Assembly (NCBI GenBank): GCA_963746175.1
Contig: CAVVAH010000004.1
Coordinates: forward strand, 620,001 to 684,000
Direction: 5' to 3'
Origin: CAVVAH01 sp963746175
GTDB taxonomy: Bacteria > Actinomycetota > Actinomycetes > JACCUZ01
Length of the DNA: 64,000 nucleotides
A program made the position numbers and the translations under genes. Below are positions 44,936-52,731 of the stretch, piece after piece; position 1 is the first letter of the stretch; each line of letters begins with the position of its first letter. Under the pieces are notes generated by a model, which made no database searches, had not been told where the DNA came from, and saw nothing but the letters and a program-made list of their open reading frames with translations.

Positions 44936-45688
44936 TCAGCTGGCGGTCGTCTTGCGCGCCGTGGTCTTGCGTGCCGTCGTCTTGCGCGCGGTCGTCGTCT
45001 TGCGCGCGGTCGTCGCCTTGCGCGCCGTCGTCGCCTTGCGCGCGGTCGTCGCCTTGCGCGCAGTGGACTTGCGGGCGGTCGTGGCCTTGCGCGCGGTGGA
45101 CTTGCGGGCGGTCGTCGCCTTGCGCGCGGTGGTCTTGCGCGCGGTGGTGGCCTTGCGGGCCGCCGTCTTGCGCGCCGCGGCGTTGCGGGCCGGGGTCGCC
45201 TCCGTGTCGGTGCCGACCTTCTCGGCGCCGGCCTTGGTGGCGACGAACGCGGTGCCGGTCGTCCGGCGAGCCGTGGTCGCGGCCCGCTTGGCGGCGGCCG
45301 TCGTCTGCGCGATCGACTCGGACGCGATCGTCCGGGTCGCCTTGGTCCGTCGCACGGTGGTGGCCAGCTGCTGCTGCAGGTCCTGGGTCGACCTCTGGCG
45401 GCGGACCCGCCCGGCGAGCGAGCGACCGCGGCCGAGCAGCTCGCCGTACACGGCGTCGGTCCGGCCGACGACCTCGCCGACGACGCCGACAGCGGTGGAC
45501 TGGGCGCGCAGCGGGAGCTGGACGACCTGGACCTGGGCCGACGCGACGGCCTTCTCGATGTCGCGGCGGTCGACCCGGAGGGTCGAGAGCTTCGACGGCA
45601 CCTCGCGGAGGTTCTTCACGGCCAGGTCGGCCGCACCGGCGGCGACGTAGAACGGCTTGCTGCGGGTGATGGTGGTGATGGGGCTCAT
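44936..45688 (-). CDS. HbhA-like protein with Lys-rich repeat tail
   Basis: 250 residues. The N-terminal half (about 1-110) is helical and resembles heparin-binding haemagglutinin HbhA (VAAGAADLAVKNLREVP, VYGELLGRGRSLAGRVRRQR). From about residue 165 the chain is almost only Ala/Arg/Lys/Thr in units such as TTARKATTARKS, coded by imperfect 15-base repeats (about 44940-45190). Such tails bind heparin or DNA in mycobacteria and histone-H1-like proteins. Coupled to the XRE regulator by ATGA. Surface adhesin or nucleoid role is undecided; no signal peptide. Confidence 0.75.
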   Translation of the reverse strand: MSPITTITRSKPFYVAAGAADLAVKNLREVPSKLSTLRVDRRDIEKAVASAQVQVVQLPLRAQSTAVGVVGEVVGRTDAVYGELLGRGRSLAGRVRRQRSTQDLQQQLATTVRRTKATRTIASESIAQTTAAAKRAATTARRTTGTAFVATKAGAEKVGTDTEATPARNAAARKTAARKATTARKTTARKATTARKSTARKATTARKSTARKATTARKATTARKATTARKTTTARKTTARKTTARKTTAS

Positions 45689-46188
45689 CAGGAGCTCCTC
45701 CTCGTGGTGGTGGACTTCGTGGTGGTCGTGGGGGCGGACCGCTTCGTCGCGGACTTCTTCGCGGTCTTCTTCGCGGACCTCGTCGTCGCCTTCGTGGCCG
45801 TTCGACGAGCCGGAGTCGGTGTCGGTGTCTTCGTCGGTGAGGCAGCCTCGGCAGCGTGCTCGGCGCGGAACGACTCGTACACGTCGAGCAGGATCCGCTT
45901 GTGCCGCTCCCCCAGTGCGGGGTCGGCGAGCACGGCGGCGACGACGTCACCGGTGGAGCGTTCGTCGAGGATCCCGGCGCGCACGTAGAGCGTCTCCGCG
46001 GAGATCCGCAGGCCCTTCGCGATCTGCGCGAGGATCTCGGCGCTGGGCTTCTTGACCCCGCGCTCGATCTGGCTGAGGTAGGGGTTGGAGACGCCGGCGG
46101 ACCTCGCGAGCTGACGCAGGGAGACCTGCGCCGACTCACGTTGCTCGCGGATGTAGTCACCCAACGAGCCGACCTTCAGCGTTGCCAT
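45688..46188 (-). CDS. XRE-family regulator with Lys-rich tail
   Basis: 166 residues. Helix-turn-helix at about 10-65 (LGDYIREQRESAQVSLRQLA, then SNPYLSQIERGVKKPS), then a short helical domain and a Lys/Thr/Ala/Ser tail (about 125-166: KATTRSAKKTAKKSATKRS). Orthologue by context of Rv0474, which precedes hbhA. It probably regulates the downstream hbhA-like gene and itself. Confidence 0.85.
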   Translation of the reverse strand: MATLKVGSLGDYIREQRESAQVSLRQLARSAGVSNPYLSQIERGVKKPSAEILAQIAKGLRISAETLYVRAGILDERSTGDVVAAVLADPALGERHKRILLDVYESFRAEHAAEAASPTKTPTPTPARRTATKATTRSAKKTAKKSATKRSAPTTTTKSTTTRRSS

Positions 46189-46299
46189 GTCTCGAGTCTT
46201 ACCCCATGTGCTAACTGTGGCAAGCACTCAGCAAGCAGGGATTCGGGTGACCTCACTCACAGTGCTGTGTGCTGGGTCACACGCACACGCTCAGAGTGT

Positions 46300-47544
46300 C
46301 TACGTGAGCGTCCACTCGGTGCCGTCGGCGGTGTCGCGCACTTCGATGCCGGCCGCGGTGAGGCGGTCGCGGACCAGGTCGGAGGTGGCGAAGTCCTTGG
46401 CGTCGCGAGCCGCCCGGCGTACGTCGATGAGCGCGTCGACGAAGGGCCCGACCGCCTGCGCGGGGTCGGCGGCGCCGCGCTCGGCCAGCTCGCCGAGACG
46501 GACGACGAGCGCGCGCAGCACCCGTCGTGCCTCGTCGGCGTCGTCGCTCTGCAGGGTGTCTGCCTGCCATGCCGCGATCGCCTGCTCCAGCCCGAGCACC
46601 GCCGCCACGCAGCCGTCGACGTCACGCGTCGCCAGCGCCGCGTCGAAGGCGGTGCGCGCCAAGTCGGCCTCGGCCCGCAACGACAGGGTCGGGTGGTCCT
46701 CCTGCGGCGCGGCCTGCACGGCGGGCGCCGCAGCACGTGCCGCGGTGTGGGTGGCCACCTCGCCACGCAGCATCGCCGCGAGCTCGTCGAGGCCCAGCGA
46801 CTCACCCGCGGCGATCGTCGTGGTCGTTCCGCGTCGGCGGACGCTCACCCGGCCGTTGCCGGCAACGGATGCGGTGCGCGCCCCGACGTCGACGACCAGG
46901 GCTGTGTGCTCGTCGACACCGAGCACGCCGACCTCGTCGGGCAGCTGCACCTCGAGCAGGGTCAGACGCTCGTCGCCGAGGTAGCAGAACCGGGTGTCGT
47001 GCGTCGCGCCCTCCTTGTTGTCGTAGTGCGGGATCACGGCGGCGCGGATGCCGGTCAGCTCACCGAGCAGGTCGAGCCCGTCGACCCACTCCGGCTCGGC
47101 GCCGACCTTGTAGATCTCGTAGACCGGCACGGCGTGACTGCCGAGCGTGACGGCCGCGGCACTGCCGAGGACCACCGTGCCGCCGCGGCGTACGACACCG
47201 GCCAGCGCGGCCGGGACCGGGGTGCCCCGCCAGTGCCTCAGCGCGTAGGTCGGGCTGCCCGGGCCGGCGAACGCCCACGCCGCTCGGTCCAGCAGGGCCA
47301 GCGACTTCTCCTGCTGCGCGGTGTCCTCGGTGCCGGACCAGGCGGCGACCTCGACGTCACGCCCGACGCTCTGCGCGAAGTACGACCGCGTGCGCGTGAC
47401 CAGCTCGTCGCGGTTCATCTGGAAGGCGAACGGCGTGTCCAGCATCACCGCCGGACCTGCCACGGTGCCGGCCAGCACCTCGCGGTGCACCTTGACCATG
47501 GTCGGCGCGGTCTCGCCCGACCCCATGACGACGATGCGGCTCAC
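46300..47544 (-). CDS. peptidase S51/cyanophycinase-like protein fused to a CysRS-type C-terminal domain
   Basis: 414 residues from GTG at 47544. The N-terminal two thirds look like an S51-fold peptidase: IVVMGSGETAPTM at the N-terminus, AFAGPGSPTYALRHW, and a possible nucleophile in VVLGSAAAVTLGSHAVPVYE. The last 75 residues (VGPFVDALIDVRRAARDAKD, then FATSDLVRDRLTAAGIEVRD) match the C-terminal helical end of cysteinyl-tRNA synthetase, including the DTxxGTxW ending. The synthetase catalytic domain is absent. Overlaps the hydrolase gene before it. Function unknown. Confidence 0.8.
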   Translation of the reverse strand: MSRIVVMGSGETAPTMVKVHREVLAGTVAGPAVMLDTPFAFQMNRDELVTRTRSYFAQSVGRDVEVAAWSGTEDTAQQEKSLALLDRAAWAFAGPGSPTYALRHWRGTPVPAALAGVVRRGGTVVLGSAAAVTLGSHAVPVYEIYKVGAEPEWVDGLDLLGELTGIRAAVIPHYDNKEGATHDTRFCYLGDERLTLLEVQLPDEVGVLGVDEHTALVVDVGARTASVAGNGRVSVRRRGTTTTIAAGESLGLDELAAMLRGEVATHTAARAAAPAVQAAPQEDHPTLSLRAEADLARTAFDAALATRDVDGCVAAVLGLEQAIAAWQADTLQSDDADEARRVLRALVVRLGELAERGAADPAQAVGPFVDALIDVRRAARDAKDFATSDLVRDRLTAAGIEVRDTADGTEWTLT

Positions 47545-48401
47545 GGTGCCACCGCCTCCGCGCGCGCGGCGAGGGCCAGCAGGTCGGCCGCCATCCGGTC
47601 CGGCTGCTGGGCGTGCAGGTCGTGGTGCGCACCGACGTAGCGGGACACGACGACGTCGGGCAGCTGCTCCTCGGCGGCCCGGAGGCCGTCTCGCGAGTCG
47701 TCCTCGTCGGCCACGGCCACCGCGATCAACGACGGGACGGCGACCTTGCCGTACAGCGGCCGCGGGTCGATCTCCCACAACGACCGGAGGATGTCGCGGT
47801 GGTGCTCGCGCGTGAGCCGGGCCCGGGCGAGCCCGTCGACCTCGGTGAGGTTCGCCAGCTGACCCGCGACGCCCTCGGGCGGGAAGCCGGCGAAGAAGTC
47901 GCGGAAGCGATCGGTGATGTCGGCGAGGGTCATGCTGTCGAGCACCGGCGGCGCGAGCTCGGCCCAGCACTCGTCGAACGTCGGGTAGCGCTCGCCGAGC
48001 CAGATGAAGCCGCCGTCGACGAACGCCACTGCGGCGGCGGCGCCGTGCTCGGCTGCCAGGTGCAGCGCGACGTTGCCGCCCCAGGACTGGCCGGCGACCA
48101 CGGGCGCACGGTCGTCGACCAGGCCCAGCTCGACGCAGAGGGCCGCGAGGTCGGCGGCGCACTGCGGAGTGGTGTAGCCGCCCTCGACCTGCTCGGAGCG
48201 ACCGTGCCCGCGCTGGTCGACCGCCACCACCTGGTGCCCGCCCGCGACCAGCCGCGCCGCGGTGCCGTCCCAGAGCCGGGCGTTCGACGACAGCCCGTGC
48301 ACCAGCAGGAACGGCCGGCCCGGGCCGTCGGCCCGGCGCAGCGCGAGACGCGGGCCGCCCGGGAGGCGTACCTCGTCGTCGTACAGCTCGGTGGTGCTCA
48401 C
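47541..48401 (-). CDS. alpha/beta hydrolase
   Basis: 286 residues. Oxyanion motif LLVHGLSSNARLWD, DQRGHGRS, nucleophile Ser in VVAGQSWGGNVAL, and a late His in VGAHHDLHAQQPDRMA. Typical esterase/epoxide-hydrolase-like lid (residues about 140-200). GTG start; its stop overlaps the GTG of the S51 fusion gene, suggesting a shared pathway. Substrate unknown. Confidence 0.88.
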   Translation of the reverse strand: MSTTELYDDEVRLPGGPRLALRRADGPGRPFLLVHGLSSNARLWDGTAARLVAGGHQVVAVDQRGHGRSEQVEGGYTTPQCAADLAALCVELGLVDDRAPVVAGQSWGGNVALHLAAEHGAAAAVAFVDGGFIWLGERYPTFDECWAELAPPVLDSMTLADITDRFRDFFAGFPPEGVAGQLANLTEVDGLARARLTREHHRDILRSLWEIDPRPLYGKVAVPSLIAVAVADEDDSRDGLRAAEEQLPDVVVSRYVGAHHDLHAQQPDRMAADLLALAARAEAVAP

Positions 48402-48414
48402 GTCGGGGTCGAAC

Positions 48415-49782
48415 CTAACCGGCGTCGGTGACAGCAGCGACGTTCTTCGCCAGCTCGCGGGCCACCGGATGCAGCGCCTCCGACCACGCCGGGTGCGGGT
48501 GCACGTGGTCCGCGAGCAGAGCAGCGGGTACGGCGGCGCGCACCGCCAGCGCCAGCTCGCCACCCCACGAGTCGGCATGGCTCGCCACCAGCGCCGCACC
48601 GACGAGGGTGCCGTCGGGCCGGGCCAGCAGCTCGACGCGGCCGGGGACCGGCGGCTGCTCGACGAACGCCCGGGCCGTCCCCTGCACGTCGAACGACGCC
48701 GACACCACGTCGCCGTCGGCCGTCTCCTCGGTCACGCCCACGCAGGACACGGCCGGGTCGGTGTAGACGACCCGCGGGATGGCGCGGTAGTCGGCGTCGC
48801 GCCCGCGGCCGAGCAGCTCGTCGGCGACGATCTCGGCCTGGTAGCTCGCGGTGTGGGTGAACGGTGCGACACCGGTGACGTCGCCGACCGCGAAGACGTC
48901 GGGCAGCGGGCCGCCGGCACCGAGGACCCGGCATCGCGGGTCCACCCGGAGCGCACCGTCGTCCGGCCTGACGCCCAGGACGTCGAGCCCGAGACCGTCG
49001 CCGCGTGGCCGGCGACCACCGGCGACGAGAAGCCGGTCGGCGTCGACGACGTCGCCGCCTCTCAGGTGCAGCCGCACACTGCCGTCGGCCGAGCTCTCGA
49101 CCCGCACCGCCTCGGCGGCCACGCGCACGACCGCGCCGTCGTGCCGCAGCGCCTCGGCCACCAGCTCACCGACCCACGGCTGCTCGGCCGCCAGCAGCCG
49201 CGGCGCCACCTCGACCAGGGTGACCGCGCTGCCGAGGCGGGCGAACGCCTGGCCCAGCTCGCAGCCGACGGCTCCGCCACCCAGCACGAGCAGCCGGTCC
49301 GGCCGCTCGGTGGCGGACAGCGCGTCCTCGCTGGTCCAGGTCTCGACGGCCTCGATGCCCTCGACCGCAGGGACGACCGGCGCGCTGCCGGTGCCCACCA
49401 CGAGCGCCCGCGTCCAGCGCATGCTCACGCGGTCGCCGCCCGGGGTGACGACGGCGACCTGGCCGGGGCCGGTCACCGTGGCGGTCCCTCGCAACAGGCG
49501 TACGCCGGCCTCGACCATCGACTCCGCGGTGGACGTGTCGTCGCGCTGCTCGGCGGCGGCGTCGCGCCGGCGTACCGCCTCGTCCCAGCCGACGCCGGCG
49601 GCGGCCGCGACGAGCAGCGCCTTGCTGGGGATGCAGGCCACGTAGGGGCACTCGCCACCGACCCGGAACGCCTCCACCACGACCACGCCGACGCCCGCGG
49701 CAGCGAGCGCCTCGGCGACCGGCTGCCCGCCGGACCCCGCGCCGACCACCACGACCTCAGCGGTCTGCTCCAGCTCGGTCAC
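48415..49782 (-). CDS. class I pyridine nucleotide-disulfide oxidoreductase
   Basis: 455 residues. FAD motif VVVGAGSGGQPVAEALAAAG, redox-active disulfide CPYVACIPSKALL (C-x4-C), NAD motif LLVLGGGAVGCELGQAFARL, second FAD site DVFAVGDVTG and the C-terminal acid-base pair in HVHPHPAWSEAL. Dihydrolipoyl-dehydrogenase/mercuric-reductase-like; the precise disulfide substrate is not clear. Confidence 0.9.
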   Translation of the reverse strand: MTELEQTAEVVVVGAGSGGQPVAEALAAAGVGVVVVEAFRVGGECPYVACIPSKALLVAAAAGVGWDEAVRRRDAAAEQRDDTSTAESMVEAGVRLLRGTATVTGPGQVAVVTPGGDRVSMRWTRALVVGTGSAPVVPAVEGIEAVETWTSEDALSATERPDRLLVLGGGAVGCELGQAFARLGSAVTLVEVAPRLLAAEQPWVGELVAEALRHDGAVVRVAAEAVRVESSADGSVRLHLRGGDVVDADRLLVAGGRRPRGDGLGLDVLGVRPDDGALRVDPRCRVLGAGGPLPDVFAVGDVTGVAPFTHTASYQAEIVADELLGRGRDADYRAIPRVVYTDPAVSCVGVTEETADGDVVSASFDVQGTARAFVEQPPVPGRVELLARPDGTLVGAALVASHADSWGGELALAVRAAVPAALLADHVHPHPAWSEALHPVARELAKNVAAVTDAG

Positions 49783-49810
49783 GCAGCCACCCTCCCCGCT
49801 GGGCCGCGTG

Positions 49811-50770
49811 CTAGAACGTCGCGCGGACGGCGCCGACCGGCCGGCCGCCGCCGAGCAGCGGCGCCTCTGCCAGCTCGTCGAGCACCGCGGCCTCGACGCC
49901 GAGCGCCCGCAGCGCCGCGACCATCACGGGGGGCCGGGCGCGCTGGCCGCCGTCCTCGACCTTGAGGGTGACCACCCGGCGGTCCGGCAGGGCGGCGGCG
50001 TACACGCCCTCGGCGCCGTCCTTGGCGACCAGGCCCGGGATGCCGCGGACGAGCGCGGTGACGTCGCGACGGGTGCCGCCGAGCCACTCAGGGTGCTGCC
50101 GGATCGCCTCGGCCACCCGGTGCTCGGGGGTGCCGGGTGCGGCGGTCGCGATGGCGACGAACGCCCGTGCGACGCCGGCGAGGGTCAGGGCGAGGACGGG
50201 GGCGCCGCAGCCGTCGACGCCGGTGGCGGCGACGGGCTCGCCTGCCAGCCTGGCGACCGTGGCGGCGATCTGCCTTTGCAGGGGGTGGCCGGGGTCGCGG
50301 TAGGTGTCGAGCGGCCAGCCGTTGGCCACGCAGGTGGCGAGCATCGCGGCGTGCTTGCCGGAGCAGTTCATGACGACGGGTGCCTTGGTCCCGCCGGCGG
50401 CGAGGAAGGCGTACTTCTCCTCCTCGTCGACCGGGTAGTCCGGCGGCGTCTGCAGCGCGGACTCGTCGAGGCCGGCGGCGGCCAGCACCCGCCGTACGCC
50501 GTCGAGGTGGAACGGCTCCCCGGAGTGGCTCGAGCAGGCGAGGGCCAGCAGCTCGCCGTCGAGGTCGAGGCCGGCCTCGAGCATGCCGACCGCCTGCATC
50601 GGCTTGTTGGACGACCGCGGGAAGACCGGGGTGTCGACCGCGCCGAGGGCGACGACCCGGCTGCCGTCGGCGGCCAGCGCGAGCACCGAGCCGTGGTGGT
50701 GCCCCTCGACGAAGCCGGAGCGGACCACCTCGGCGAGGACGACGGGAGCGGGTTGCGAGGTGTCGGGCAC
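49811..50770 (-). CDS. asparaginase (type II, AnsA-like, Rhizobium etli type)
   Basis: 319 residues, PF06089 family. Ser-x2-Lys motifs in RSSNKPMQAVGM and MNCSGKHAAMLA, SSHSGEPFH and DGCGAPVLAL are present. It hydrolyses L-asparagine to aspartate and ammonia. No signal peptide, so cytosolic. First gene downstream of the repeat element at 50830. Confidence 0.88.
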   Translation of the reverse strand: MPDTSQPAPVVLAEVVRSGFVEGHHHGSVLALAADGSRVVALGAVDTPVFPRSSNKPMQAVGMLEAGLDLDGELLALACSSHSGEPFHLDGVRRVLAAAGLDESALQTPPDYPVDEEEKYAFLAAGGTKAPVVMNCSGKHAAMLATCVANGWPLDTYRDPGHPLQRQIAATVARLAGEPVAATGVDGCGAPVLALTLAGVARAFVAIATAAPGTPEHRVAEAIRQHPEWLGGTRRDVTALVRGIPGLVAKDGAEGVYAAALPDRRVVTLKVEDGGQRARPPVMVAALRALGVEAAVLDELAEAPLLGGGRPVGAVRATF

Positions 50771-50792
50771 CCCGCAGACCCTAGGAGCAGCG

Positions 50793-50819
50793 GGTCAGCG
50801 CTCCGCGAGCAGGTCGTCG
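50793..50819. repeat. 27-base copy of the rsiG 3' end
   Basis: This segment matches 51090-51116, the last codons of rsiG (coding DDLLAER-stop on the minus strand), at 26 of 27 positions. The two copies are direct repeats flanking the intergenic element at 50830-51072. Confidence 0.8.
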
Positions 50820-50829
50820 TGCTCCACCC

Positions 50830-51072
50830 CTGGCCGACCGTTGGTGCTGCCGGTCAGAGCGGGCTTCGGAGGACGAGTGGCCTCGCCACCGTCCGCATGT
50901 CGATCGCCGTCGTGAGACGACTTGAAGTGGCCCGGCTAGGGGGGTGGAAAACACCCCTACAGCCGGGCCTCTTGGCTACGGCAGGGGTGGATAACAGCGG
51001 ACAGGGACGGATGGCGCCGCGCCACGCCCTCGTCTCAAGCCGCACTGACCCGAGCCCAGACGGCGGGTCAGC
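50830..51072. repeat. intergenic inverted-repeat element, copy 2 (MITE-like)
   Basis: About 243 bp in the 321-bp gap between the asparaginase and rsiG genes. Right end GACGGCGGGTCAGC (51059-51072) is the exact inverse of the left end of copy 1; the left end is more diverged (CTGGCCGACCGTTG, then CGGTCAG). A hairpin AAGTGGCCCGGCT/AGCCGGGCCTCTT encloses GGGGTG/CACCCC. AAGCCGCACTGACCCG (51037-51052) is identical to copy 1 and is followed by GACGGCGGG at the same distance. Confidence 0.72.
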
Positions 51073-51091
51073 GCCTCACCGGGACGGGTGG

Positions 51092-51640
51092 TCAGCGCTC
51101 GGCGAGCAGGTCGTCGACGGTGGCGCTGCCGCTCTTGTAGCGGGCGGCGACCTCGGCGGTCAGCTTGTCCATGACGACCTGGACCGCGTGGCGGTCCTCG
51201 GAGATGGCGTGCTCGAAGTCCTCGAGGCGGCCCAGCGCGCCGCGCAGGTCGTCGTCGGAGCGGCCCTCGACGTCGGAGACGCCGACGTCGGCGATGATCT
51301 GCTCGACCAGACGGCGGTGCTCGTCGACCCGCGACGGCTCGACCCGCAGGAACCGGCCGAGGCCGTGGTCGCTGCGGCCGGTGTCGGCCAGGACAGCCGA
51401 CAGGTGGTCGACGATCTTGTCGCCGCCGCCGGCCCGGCGGGCCAGCTCGGCGCGCAGGATGTCCATCCGGCCCTGGAGCATCCGGCGGATGTAGGAGAGG
51501 TCGGCCTCCTCCTGCTCCGCCTCGCGGCGCCGGGAGCGCAGGTCGTCGAGCTCGAGGCCGCCGAGGTCGTCGGCGTAGCCCTCGGCCAGCACCTTGTCGA
51601 TGCGGCGGCGGCCGTTGGGGTAGGGCTCGTGGCTGGTCAT
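51092..51640 (-). CDS. rsiG: RsiG-type cyclic-di-GMP-binding anti-sigma factor
   Basis: 182 residues, mainly two long helices. The c-di-GMP signature E-x3-S-x2-R-x3-Q-x3-D occurs twice and intact: Glu45-Ser49-Arg52-Gln56-Asp60 and Glu143-Ser147-Arg150-Gln154-Asp158. Two motifs in antiparallel helices is the Streptomyces RsiG arrangement, where a c-di-GMP dimer arms the protein to hold sigma factor WhiG inactive. It begins SHEPYPNGRRRIDKVLAEGY. Its ATG overlaps the stop of the BKACE gene. No whiG is in the window. Confidence 0.9.
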   Translation of the reverse strand: MTSHEPYPNGRRRIDKVLAEGYADDLGGLELDDLRSRRREAEQEEADLSYIRRMLQGRMDILRAELARRAGGGDKIVDHLSAVLADTGRSDHGLGRFLRVEPSRVDEHRRLVEQIIADVGVSDVEGRSDDDLRGALGRLEDFEHAISEDRHAVQVVMDKLTAEVAARYKSGSATVDDLLAER

Positions 51641-52506
51641 CGGGTGTCCCCCGTGGTCTCGGGTGTCGTGCGGTCCTTGACGCGCAGCAGCGCGCGCGCC
51701 TCGTCGGTGGTCATCGGTGGCCGCTGGGCCAGGCGGGCCAGCTCGGCGGCGCGGTGCACCAGCTCGTCGTTGCCGGTCACCGGGCGGCCCTTGGCGAAGG
51801 TGAGCGTGTCCTCCATGCCGACCCGCAGGTGGCCGCCGGCCGAGAGCGACGCGAGGGCCACCGCGAGCGACGTCCGGCCGATGCCGGTCGCGCTCCAGGA
51901 GCAGCCGGCCGGCAGGGCGGCGACCGCGGCGACCAGCGCCGCAGCGGTGCCGGGCATCCCGCCGGGGACGCCCATGACCAGGTCGCAGTGCACCTGACCG
52001 CCGTACGGCGCCCCGTAGGTGTCGAGCAGGCGGTGGAGCGACGCCACGTGACCGAGGTCGAACAGCTCGAACTCCGGCACGATCTCCGCGGCCTGGGTCC
52101 GCTGGTAGAGGTCGGCCATGAACGGCCACGGGTTCAGGAAGACGTCGTCGCCGAAGTTCGTGGTGCCGCAGGTCAGCGAGCAGGAGTCCGGCTCGGCCTC
52201 CAGCACCCGCAGGCGGGCGTCCAGCGGGTCGGTGACAGCGCCGCCGGTGCTCAGCTGGACGACCAGCGAGGTCGACTCGCGCAGCGCCTGGACGGTGGCC
52301 GTCAGGCGGCCGAGGTCGAGGGTCGGGCGCGCGTCGTCGTCCCGGATGTGGACGTGCACCATCCCGGCGCCGGCCGCCTCGCAGGCCTTGGCGGCCGAGA
52401 CCAGCTCGTCGAGCGTGACCGGGAGCGCGGGGGCGTCGGACTTGGCGGTCTCGGCGCCGGTGGGCGCGACCGTGATGAGCGTGCTGGTGGGTGCCGACGG
52501 TGCCAC
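51637..52506 (-). CDS. 3-keto-5-aminohexanoate cleavage (BKACE, DUF849) enzyme
   Basis: 289 residues. Zn/TIM-barrel beta-keto acid cleavage family: GAGMVHVHIRDDDARPTLDL (metal HxH), the Glu of VPEFELFDLGHVA and GVPGGMPG. It condenses a beta-keto acid with acetyl-CoA in characterised relatives; the substrate here is unknown. GTG start at 52506. Translationally coupled to rsiG, a common neighbourhood for this family in actinobacteria. Confidence 0.85.
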   Translation of the reverse strand: MAPSAPTSTLITVAPTGAETAKSDAPALPVTLDELVSAAKACEAAGAGMVHVHIRDDDARPTLDLGRLTATVQALRESTSLVVQLSTGGAVTDPLDARLRVLEAEPDSCSLTCGTTNFGDDVFLNPWPFMADLYQRTQAAEIVPEFELFDLGHVASLHRLLDTYGAPYGGQVHCDLVMGVPGGMPGTAAALVAAVAALPAGCSWSATGIGRTSLAVALASLSAGGHLRVGMEDTLTFAKGRPVTGNDELVHRAAELARLAQRPPMTTDEARALLRVKDRTTPETTGDTR

Positions 52507-52731
52507 CGGAGCATCGTGTCACGTCCCGGCCGGGCTCCGGAGCGGGTCGGGCGAACGACGGCGGGGTGCGACCGGTCGGCCGATCCGTCTTGTACCGCAC
52601 ATTCGTGCCCGCGCCACGCTCAACACTCCGGCCTGTCCTGCCGATGCGAACAGGGACCAGGCGACCGTCCCGAGCGGGGACGCTGCCGGCTCGGCCCAGC
52701 ACGTCCACGACTCGGGGAAGGGAGGCGGCTC

